Below are positions 16,918 through 23,907 of a stretch of DNA of 51,501 bases, piece after piece. Each line of letters starts with the position of its first letter. Position 1 is the first letter of the stretch. The DNA is from Strigomonas culicis. Its lineage: Eukaryota > Euglenozoa > Kinetoplastea > Trypanosomatida > Trypanosomatidae. The DNA is taken from positions 1 through 51,501 of the forward strand of contig AUXH01000063.1 in assembly GCA_000482145.1 (NCBI GenBank). Reading direction: 5' to 3'. The translations under genes were made by a program, and so were the position numbers. The notes under the pieces were generated by a model. That model was not told the DNA's origin. It did no database searches and saw nothing but the letters and a program-made list of their open reading frames with translations.

Positions 16918-18324
16918 CTACAGCTTGGTGAACAAAAGCGATGTATTGACGCCGCCAAAGCCGAAGCTGGTCGACACGACGGCTGCCGTGTCCAGCGGCA
17001 GCACCTCCCCGTCCGGCACCAGGTACAGCCCCTTCTCCTTCTGCACCGCCGGCGGCAGGCACGGCGCCGTGAGGTTCGCCGTCGGCGGCGCCCGCTGGTC
17101 GCGCAGGGCAAGCACGGCCACCGCGGCCTCCACGCTGCCCGCGGCGCCCAGCAGGTGGCCCAGCGCGCCCTTGCTGCTGCTGATCGCGAGCGGCGCCGCG
17201 CGGCCGGCCGTTCCGAGCGCGCGCTCCAGCGCCTGCAGCTCGATCACGTCGCCGATCGTCCCTGTCGCGTGCGCGTTCACGTACCCGACCGCGCCCGCCG
17301 GCACGTTGTGGCCGTCCCGCAGCGCGGCCGCGACGCAGTGCTGCGCCCCACGGCCCTCCGGGTGCGGCGCCGCGACGTGGTGCGCGTCGCAGGACATGCC
17401 GAAGCCGCGCAGCTCCGCGTAGATGGGGGCGCCGCGCCGCAGCGCATGCTCCAGCTCCTCCACCACGAAGATGCCGGCGCCCTCGCCCATGATGAAGCCA
17501 CCGCGCTGCTCGTCGAAGGGCCGCGAGGCCGCCTGCGGCTCGTCGTTGAACTTAGTGCACAGCGCCCGCATCCGCGCGAAGCCGCCGAGCGCGATGCCAT
17601 TGACGCAGCTCTCTGTCGCGCCGCACAGCACCACGTCGGCCTGCGCGCGCCGCACCCACTGTGCGGCCTCCCCGATGCAGTACGCGCCCGTCGCGCACGC
17701 GGCGACGCTGCTGCCCACCGGCCCCGTGCAGCCGTGCGCGATGGCAGTCACGCCGGCCGCCATGTTGCCGAGGATCTTCGGCACAAAGAAGGGATGGATC
17801 TTCGCGTAGTGCACGTGCTGCGGGTCCTGCAGAAGGTGCAGCGTCACGTCCGCCACGTCGTCCAGTGACGGGATGCCCATGCCGACGTTGACCCCGACGC
17901 GGTCCATGCACGCGACGCCGCGCAGCGGGGTGCCCGCGGCCGCGTCCGCCGCCAGCAGCCGCGCATCCGCGAGCGCCTCGCGTACCGCCTGCTGAACGAA
18001 GGCAAAGCTGCGCGGTGCGTGCGGCGTCGGTGCAAAGGCCGCGGCCGTGCCCTCGCCCGCCGGGACGACGGCCGCCACCTGGCACGGCAGCGCGTCGATC
18101 AGCTGCCGCCGCCGCCGCTCCTTCTCCGCCGCCGGCAGCTTGCGGTCGTCCGCGATGGCGCGCGGCAGGAGGTACGGCGCCGCCTCCAGCCGCGCGGTCG
18201 CGACCTGGCCGGCGCACAGCGCGGCCCACGTCGCGGCCGTGGTCGTGCCCAGCGGCGTCACCAAACCAAGGCCGGTCACCACGACGCGGCGTCGCACCTC
18301 CGGTGGGAAGGCACCAAAGCTCAT
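16918..18324 (-). CDS. Beta-ketoacyl-ACP synthase, FabF/KAS II type (probably mitochondrial)
   Basis: This 468-aa type II condensing enzyme elongates acyl-ACP with malonyl-ACP. The thiolase-fold start VVVTGLGLVTPLG is at residues 13-25. The Cys-His-His triad is complete: Cys in SVAACATGAYC, His in VNAHATGTIGD, and His in KGALGHLLGAAG. Length fits FabF or human OXSM. In trypanosomatids such an enzyme belongs to mitochondrial fatty-acid synthesis, which supplies octanoyl-ACP for lipoate and longer acyl-ACPs for LYR proteins. The ATG at 18322-18324 was chosen because the frame upstream begins at GTG and only translates a pyrimidine-rich leader. The N-terminus is short (MSFGAFPPEVRRR), so a mitochondrial presequence is not obvious. 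The LYR gene lies just upstream. Confidence 0.9.
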   Translation of the reverse strand: MSFGAFPPEVRRRVVVTGLGLVTPLGTTTAATWAALCAGQVATARLEAAPYLLPRAIADDRKLPAAEKERRRRQLIDALPCQVAAVVPAGEGTAAAFAPTPHAPRSFAFVQQAVREALADARLLAADAAAGTPLRGVACMDRVGVNVGMGIPSLDDVADVTLHLLQDPQHVHYAKIHPFFVPKILGNMAAGVTAIAHGCTGPVGSSVAACATGAYCIGEAAQWVRRAQADVVLCGATESCVNGIALGGFARMRALCTKFNDEPQAASRPFDEQRGGFIMGEGAGIFVVEELEHALRRGAPIYAELRGFGMSCDAHHVAAPHPEGRGAQHCVAAALRDGHNVPAGAVGYVNAHATGTIGDVIELQALERALGTAGRAAPLAISSSKGALGHLLGAAGSVEAAVAVLALRDQRAPPTANLTAPCLPPAVQKEKGLYLVPDGEVLPLDTAAVVSTSFGFGGVNTSLLFTKL

Positions 18325-18425
18325 GACAAACACGGAGAGAGAAAGAAGGATTAAAAAAAAAAATGTACGCAGGGAGGGACCACAAAAGAGGATACAACGA
18401 GGTTGACACGTGGTCTGTGGAGGAA

Positions 18426-18454
18426 CTAGCGAGAGAGACAGAGGAAAAGAAGAC
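18426..18454 (-). promoter_or_regulatory. Predicted spliced-leader acceptor for the KAS gene
   Basis: A strong pyrimidine tract ends CTCTCTCGCTAG, giving a 101-nt 5' UTR without an upstream ATG. A second pyrimidine tract (18331-18363) lies inside that UTR. Confidence 0.5.
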
Positions 18455-18619
18455 ACTGCAGAAGAGGGAGAGACATCGCATCGACACGAAACTTAAATCG
18501 GCTGAGCGGTGGTGTTTTTTTTCTTCTGCTATTATTAGTCTCAAGTTGTAACGTTCTTGCGCGCATGACGACCCAGCCTACCTCCGTCCGGTGAAGCGAC
18601 CGCCGCGGGGGCGTGACCG

Positions 18620-19123
18620 TCAGCGGCGCCGACTGTACACATTGCGTGAACTGCCCTGCTGCGTGTAGCTGCCCGCCGCGATGGGCCGCGAGACGTCGTA
18701 GCCCTGCAGCCCCGGCAGCACGTTGCCGGAGACGGTGCGGAACTGCTCCCACAGACTATCGACGGAGACGGCGCCGGCGGCGGTCGGCGTCGCCCGATTG
18801 CGCTGGCGCATCTCCTTCGTGTCGAGGATCTGCTGCTGCAGCGCGTACATGCCCTCCCCGCGCCGCAGCGCCGCCGAGATCTGCTTGGGGCCGCTGAGGT
18901 GCTTCTTACTGGCGAACTCGTTCCGCAGCCGGAAGAGCAGATCGACGCGCTCCTCCTTCGTGTGGTGGTAGTAAATGAGATGCAGGAAGCGCTTGTACAG
19001 GTGCAGCACGTCGTTTGCGCGGTAGGGGTAGTGGCGGTAGGAGGGCACGTCGGTGCCCAGCACCTGGGCGCCGCTGTAATGCCGCGGGTTGCGCAGCACA
19101 ATGGAAGATCTCAACGCTAACAT
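18620..19123 (-). CDS. LYR-motif (Complex1_LYR-like) small protein, probably mitochondrial
   Basis: This 167-aa protein has a basic, acid-poor N-terminus (MLALRSSIVLRNPRHYS) that could be a mitochondrial presequence. A helical core (about 35-105) resembles the LYR superfamily: LYKRFLHLIYY (Leu-Tyr-Lys in place of Leu-Tyr-Arg), a second helix LLFRLRNEFASKKH with the family's basic RNEF-type motif, then a third helix. LYR proteins bind mitochondrial acyl-ACP and act as assembly factors or subunits of respiratory complexes, Fe-S transfer or mitoribosome assembly; which applies here cannot be told. The tail (about 110-167) is Gly/Ser/Arg-rich. The ATG immediately follows the first AG after a (TC)n tract. 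GC-rich, coding-like sequence continues past the stop to about 18550, suggesting a changed C-terminus. Confidence 0.6.
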   Translation of the reverse strand: MLALRSSIVLRNPRHYSGAQVLGTDVPSYRHYPYRANDVLHLYKRFLHLIYYHHTKEERVDLLFRLRNEFASKKHLSGPKQISAALRRGEGMYALQQQILDTKEMRQRNRATPTAAGAVSVDSLWEQFRTVSGNVLPGLQGYDVSRPIAAGSYTQQGSSRNVYSRRR

Positions 19124-19176
19124 CTACGAAGCACGACAGAACAGATAGAAGAGAGAGGGAGAGAGAGAGAGAGAGA
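19124..19176 (-). promoter_or_regulatory. (TC)n tract and acceptor AG directly abutting the LYR gene ATG
   Basis: On the minus strand a long TC tract is followed by TTCTATCTGTTCTGTCGTGC and then TTCGTAG, and the next three bases are the ATG at 19121-19123. It is the first AG after the tract, so the mRNA would be spliced leader joined directly to AUG. Confidence 0.5.
19150..19176. repeat. GA-rich microsatellite
   Basis: Nearly perfect GA repeat with one interruption; on the transcribed strand it is the pyrimidine tract for LYR gene splicing. Confidence 0.9.
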
Positions 19177-19548
19177 TGTGAAAAAGAGCACTTTCATTCC
19201 AGTACAGAAGGGATAAATACAAAAACAAAACCCCATGGAATTGTTCAGTATCATTGACGTTACTATTCACGGTACGATTTGTTTTTTCTGTCTCCATCAT
19301 ACTTTTTTTTTTAAGAAAAAGAACAAAGCGTATGATTAGAGAAATCTAAGTCACCACAAAAACAAATGGAAAAAAAAAGAGTACAATTATCTTGCTCTCT
19401 GCAAGAAGATACCAGCTTACATGAAGTATAAAAAAAAACAAAAAAAAAGAAACAAAGAAGAGAATTGGATCTATAAAACACGATCAGTGCGCCGCGGAAT
19501 AAGGAAGTAAAAGGCATGCATAGACAAGTGGGTCCACACGTCATGGTC

Positions 19549-22041
19549 CTAAAGGAACTGCAGCACGTTGTCTCCGCCGTCCTGCTCACTCTCGTAGACG
19601 AACACGTCTCCCTGCATCCCCGACACGGTGCGCGCCAGGTCCGCGAGCGACCCCGCGCTGGTGGCGCCGCCCAGCCGCTCGTGCAGCTCCGCGAGCGGCA
19701 CGGACTGGCGCTGCTCCTGCTTCAGCCCCTTCAACGCCTCCACAATGCGGCGCGACAGCTGCACAGCGGCGGCGTTGTCATGGAGGTACGGCGCGCTGTC
19801 GGCGCTGGCGGCATGCGCGCGGGGCGTGGTGTCCTCCAGCCGCATGCGCTGCTGCGCGGCCTCCTCGGGGCTGCGCCCGCCGCCGACGGCATCGATGCCG
19901 CGCTTGCGCCCCGCCTCGGTCGCCGCCGCGGCTGCGTCGTCGGGCGCCACCTCCGCGCGCGAGGTGCGGTTGTCTTCGTCGCGCTGCTGCGTCGCAGCCG
20001 ACGCGGCGTGCACGGACGACCGCAGCAGCTCCATCGCAGCCGCCACGTCGTCCTCCTCCACCGTCGGCGACAGCCGCAGCTTCGCGTGGGCGGTGGCGAG
20101 GCGGATGATCGACTCCAGCGTTCGCGCGGTGACGAAGAAGCCGTCGCGGGTGCCGTCCTGCTGCTCCGCGCGCAACTGCACGTAGTGCTGGCTGACGAGC
20201 TGCTGCGAGGCCTCCGTGAGGAGCGGGCTGCCGCCCTTGCAGAACTGGATGTACGCCCGCAGGAAGTCCACGCTCACGATGCTCTCTCCCGTACTGTTCG
20301 CGGTCATGCGAAAGTCCAGGCCGTGCTGCGTCTCCCCAGCCGCGTTCGCGCCGCCCTCCTGCGGCCCGGCGTCCACACCCCCGTCGACGATCGTCTTGGT
20401 CACCACAGGGTCCAGCGTGACCGGCGTGCTCGTCATGTGGTTGCGCAGAATGTGCGTCGCGATGCGGCGGTTGTGCGCCGACGAGTGCTGGTCGAGGATG
20501 ATGAAGGTCAGGTCGAAACGCGAGAGCAGCGACTCGGGCAGCCCCACGTTGAAGGCGAGGCGGTGGTGGACGCTATAGAAGCCGTAAATCGGGTTCGCGG
20601 CCGCGAGCACACTGCAGCGCGCGTTGAGCGACGCATGCACGCCGGCCTTCGCGATCGTCACGGTCTGCTGCTCCATCGCCTCGTGCATCGCGACGCGGTC
20701 GGAGGCGCCCATCTTGTCGAACTCGTCGATGCAGAGGATGCCGCGGTCGGCAAGCACCATTGCGCCGGCGCTGAGCGAGCGCTCGCCGGTGTAGGCGTCG
20801 ACCGCGACGGCGGCCGTCAGCCCGACGCCGGAGGACCCTTTGCCGGTCGTCGATAGCGCCAGCGGCGCGACGCCGAGTACGAAGCGCAGCAGCTGCGACT
20901 TGGCCGTTGACGGCTCGCCGACGAGCAGCACGTTGATGTCGCCACGGATGTGCGTGTTGTGCGCCTGCCGCTCGACGCCGCCGACCATGAGCAGCAGCAC
21001 CGCCCGCTTCTCGTGCGTTATGCCGTACAGCGTCGGCGCGACCGCCTTCGCGAGCACCTGCAGCACACCGCTGGGGCCCTCCCGGTGGATGCTCTTCTTC
21101 GCGAAGGCGACGAGCCGGTCCTCGACGGACGAGATGTAGCGGGAGAGGTACGCCGCCGCCTGCGTCGGCGCGACGTGGTTCACGAGCACGATAGACTGGA
21201 AGCTCTTGCTGTCCGCCGTCGTGTACGGCATGAACACGCCCACCACCACGACGCGGTCGCCGGGCTTCACGGCGTCGACCAGGTCGTCGTCGAAGCGCAC
21301 CTCGACGTTGCGGGGGAGCTGCCCCGTCGGCGCGCGCTCGGGGGCCTCCTGCAGTATGGCGCACTGCGAGTCCATGAAGGTCGAGAGCCCCAGCTCCGTG
21401 CGCAGCGCGTGGCCCTCCATGTCCGTCTTGGGCATCACGTTCACCGTCGGCAGGTGGGAGCTGTCCAGCATCGGCGTCAGCTGGTCGCGGAACTCCTTCT
21501 TCGTGAACTTGTTCGTCTCGGGGCAGTAGTGGACCGTCTCCAGCACCCGCGGGCGGTTCGTGGACTGGCGCGTCACGATGCCCTCGAGCGCGACCATCGT
21601 GTTGAGGTGCCGCGCGTACAGCTCGCGCGGCGAGAGCACGGTGCCGACGGGTCCCTCGAACCCAATGTGCACCGCGCGCGAGCGGTAGTCGACCTTGAGG
21701 TACTCCGGCTGCTGCCGCAGCACCACGTCATGCAGCGCGAGCTCCAGCAGCGGGAGGTACTTGCCGGGCTCGCGGATAATGCCCATGCCGAGCGACGTCG
21801 GCGTGTTGGGGTTCGTCGCACCGCCGTCGCCGCCGACGCCGCCGGCCGCCTCCAGGCTCGCGACGTCCAAGTGGAAGTCGAGGAGGTCGCCGATGTCCAT
21901 AACGAGCCGCGCCTTGTCCGCCACGATCATGGCCTGGATGCGGCGGTGGTACTTCTCCTCGTAACGTTCACTTTCGAAAAAGTCCGTGAAGTGGCGGCGG
22001 ATGAGCGTTTGCTCCTCCGTGAGTGTTCGGTTGCTGAGCAT
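19549..22041 (-). CDS. MCM3: DNA replication licensing factor MCM3
   Basis: This 830-aa AAA+ helicase subunit belongs to the nuclear MCM2-7 complex. The N-terminal region has the MCM3-type pattern VHYCPETNKF with no complete zinc finger, as is usual for MCM3. The AAA+ core has Walker A GEPSTAKS (375-382), Walker B CIDEF (437-441), the MCM3-typical MEQQTVTIAKAGVHASLNAR (456-475) and the arginine finger SRFD (507-510). A low-complexity acidic and Ala-rich insert with a basic GRKRG patch precedes a C-terminal winged-helix-like end. A short Gly-rich insertion lies near 65-80. The MEQQTVTIAKAG and NPIYGFY segments favour MCM3 over the other MCMs. The ATG at 22039-22041 lies about 50 nt after a candidate splice acceptor. 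Confidence 0.95.
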   Translation of the reverse strand: MLSNRTLTEEQTLIRRHFTDFFESERYEEKYHRRIQAMIVADKARLVMDIGDLLDFHLDVASLEAAGGVGGDGGATNPNTPTSLGMGIIREPGKYLPLLELALHDVVLRQQPEYLKVDYRSRAVHIGFEGPVGTVLSPRELYARHLNTMVALEGIVTRQSTNRPRVLETVHYCPETNKFTKKEFRDQLTPMLDSSHLPTVNVMPKTDMEGHALRTELGLSTFMDSQCAILQEAPERAPTGQLPRNVEVRFDDDLVDAVKPGDRVVVVGVFMPYTTADSKSFQSIVLVNHVAPTQAAAYLSRYISSVEDRLVAFAKKSIHREGPSGVLQVLAKAVAPTLYGITHEKRAVLLLMVGGVERQAHNTHIRGDINVLLVGEPSTAKSQLLRFVLGVAPLALSTTGKGSSGVGLTAAVAVDAYTGERSLSAGAMVLADRGILCIDEFDKMGASDRVAMHEAMEQQTVTIAKAGVHASLNARCSVLAAANPIYGFYSVHHRLAFNVGLPESLLSRFDLTFIILDQHSSAHNRRIATHILRNHMTSTPVTLDPVVTKTIVDGGVDAGPQEGGANAAGETQHGLDFRMTANSTGESIVSVDFLRAYIQFCKGGSPLLTEASQQLVSQHYVQLRAEQQDGTRDGFFVTARTLESIIRLATAHAKLRLSPTVEEDDVAAAMELLRSSVHAASAATQQRDEDNRTSRAEVAPDDAAAAATEAGRKRGIDAVGGGRSPEEAAQQRMRLEDTTPRAHAASADSAPYLHDNAAAVQLSRRIVEALKGLKQEQRQSVPLAELHERLGGATSAGSLADLARTVSGMQGDVFVYESEQDGGDNVLQFL

Positions 22042-22092
22042 TGTTTTCTGTTTTTTTTTTGTCTTTAGTGCGGTGTGGGTATGTATGCACTA

Positions 22093-22132
22093 CTATTGGC
22101 GATACAAGAACAACAACAAAAGGGAGGGTAAA
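22093..22132 (-). promoter_or_regulatory. Predicted spliced-leader acceptor for MCM3
   Basis: The tract CCCTCCCTTTTGTTGTTG and following bases end at CCAATAG, 51 nt before the ATG at 22041. A closer AG lies 8 nt before the ATG but has only an A-rich run in front of it. Confidence 0.4.
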
Positions 22133-22291
22133 ATGCTAAAAATGAACGAAAGAATCTATCAAAAAAAAAAAATCCTTGAAAAAGGAGTGTGAAAATATAG
22201 TTTATTTGATGCTGTGCTTTTTCTCTCTTTCTTTTTCCTTTTGTTTGATAGTTCTCTCTGTGTTTATACTACAAAGAGAGTAGTCACGAAA

Positions 22292-22292
<1 letters not shown>

Positions 22293-22322
<30 letters not shown>
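22293..22322. repeat. (TA)15 microsatellite
   Basis: Thirty uninterrupted bases of TA in the J-protein/MCM3 spacer. Confidence 0.92.
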
Positions 22323-22324
<2 letters not shown>

Positions 22325-22587
22325 AACAAACAAAAAAGACGAAAAAAGCTGTGTGTGCTGTTGGTGGGATAACAAATAAAAACAGTTCAGATAGAAAAGG
22401 GAAAGAAGAAAAAGCGGGAGATGCAAAGAGACAACATATGAAGAGTCGTTCCCCGTAACGAAAGTCAAAATCACCGATAATTCATAGCCCAAATAAACAG
22501 GTAGGTGTTGGTTACGTGCATATATTGCATCTTGATGTTGTTACTATACAAGATGTGCCTCCACCTCTCCAGTGCAGGCAAAACCCT

Positions 22588-23376
22588 TCAATACTTCGGC
22601 TTCTTAGTTGCATCGCCCGACGTCGTCTGGCTGTCCGTGCGTTCGTGCTTCATGAACTGCATCATCATCCGCGCGACGGTGCTCTCGGTCGCGCTGTCGG
22701 TGCGCGCCGCGGCGCCGCTGCCATCCCCCGTGCCTCCGCGCTGCCCGCGCCGGAAGCTGTCCGTCTCCTTCTGTTGCTGCGCGGCCAGTTTGCGCAGCAG
22801 CCGCTCCACCTCGCGCTGTCTCACCCCCAGTAGCTCCGCGTCGACGTCCCAGTCGTCCACCAGCTCGCGCTCCAGCTGCCGCAGCGGCGTGTGCAGCGCG
22901 GCGGTCAGCTCCGCCTGCATACGGGCGGCCGCGCGCTCCTGCGCCTCCGCCGCCTGCTGCCGCGCCGCGTGAGCCGCGCGCTGCTGGTGCTCCTTCTGCT
23001 CCAGGATGTGCGCCGCCCAGCGCGCGTCCTCCTCCGCCTGCCGCTCCTCCCGCTGCTGCCTCACCGTCCCTGCTGTCGTCAGCCCGAGCAGCTCTGTCGT
23101 GTAGGCCACGCGCTGCGCGGGGTCCAGCAGCGTCTCCAGTGCCTTCTGCAAAACGGCGAAGGCCACCCTCGCGGCCTCCGAGTCATCCTTGTCGGGGTGG
23201 AAGCGAAGGGACAGTCGGCGGTACGCCTTGCGGACGTGCGGCACGTCGCGCGCTGCGAAGGCCTCGTCCGCCTCGGCCCCCTCCGCTACCGCCGTCGGCG
23301 CGGCGAGTTGGAAGAGCTGGTAGTACGTGAAGGTGCTGATGTTCTCCTTCGTGATGTGGGGGGCGCTAGCATCCAT
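22588..23376 (-). CDS. J-domain protein (DNAJC8-like layout)
   Basis: This 262-aa Hsp40-type co-chaperone has a J domain at about residues 16-95. YYQLFQLA forms helix I, VRKAYRRLSLRFHPDK helix II with HPD at 60-62, and FAVLQKALETLLDP helix III. The rest is a long charged helix rich in Gln/Ala/Glu/Arg (about 105-215) and a Ser/Thr-rich tail ending KKPKY. There is no Gly/Phe region or zinc domain, so it is class C. A J domain followed by a charged helix resembles DNAJC8/SPF31, a splicing-associated protein, but that is only a layout match. An insertion of about 15 residues separates helices I and II. The ATG at 23374-23376 is preferred; the frame extends 11 codons further to a TTG. It should stimulate an Hsp70, with unknown client. 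Confidence 0.8.
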   Translation of the reverse strand: MDASAPHITKENISTFTYYQLFQLAAPTAVAEGAEADEAFAARDVPHVRKAYRRLSLRFHPDKDDSEAARVAFAVLQKALETLLDPAQRVAYTTELLGLTTAGTVRQQREERQAEEDARWAAHILEQKEHQQRAAHAARQQAAEAQERAAARMQAELTAALHTPLRQLERELVDDWDVDAELLGVRQREVERLLRKLAAQQQKETDSFRRGQRGGTGDGSGAAARTDSATESTVARMMMQFMKHERTDSQTTSGDATKKPKY

Positions 23377-23907
23377 TGTGACACCACAGAGCAACACTAA
23401 ATATGACAATTATTCTATTTCTTCTTGCGGTTATATATTGCTCTATTTATTCTTTTATAAGTGGCCGGTTGATGGCCTTACAGTGCAGTAGCTACTTGCT
23501 ACAGAAAAGAAAAAAAAAACTGCGAAAAAAAGAGTAATGGAAATCAGCAAGGATGGAGATTCGTACACGATCACAAAAAAAAAAAAAACGATGACTCAGT
23601 ACATCAATTCTTTATCTGCACAGTAGAAGTATGAGAATTCCTTGTGTGGTTTGAATTTGTTATACAGTTACGGTTGGTCGTATTATAGTAATGTAAGGTG
23701 TGTATTAAGTTTTTTTTTTCTAATAACGAAGCAAAAAAAAAAAAAAAGAAGCAAAACACATTAGTAGTATAGATGGGAGAGTGTACAAAAAAGGAAAAAG
23801 ATGACATGGCGTTCATCACATGGTCGTGTTCCTATTTTACATCCTTTTTTTCTTTCCTTATCTACTCTAATTTTATTTTCTTCTTCCAAAAAAAAAGTCT
23901 CCAGCTA
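23377..23907. other. Intergenic spacer, unknown protein to J-protein
   Basis: AT-rich with several A-runs of 9-15 bases. No gene seen; the J-protein acceptor is unclear. Confidence 0.4.

Larger units (their letters stand above)
19124..19548. other. Intergenic spacer, MCM3 to LYR gene
   Basis: AT-rich with A-runs, plus the GA/TC tract that serves as the LYR acceptor. No ORF supported. Confidence 0.45.
22042..22587. other. Intergenic spacer, J-protein to MCM3
   Basis: AT-rich with the (TA)15 repeat at 22293-22322 and the MCM3 acceptor. No ORF supported. Confidence 0.45.

Noticed and set aside
18325..18456. 44-residue hydrophobic extension of KAS resembling a signal sequence
   Set aside because: It opens at GTG and covers the pyrimidine tract and acceptor AG; the hydrophobic residues come from T/C-rich RNA-processing sequence.
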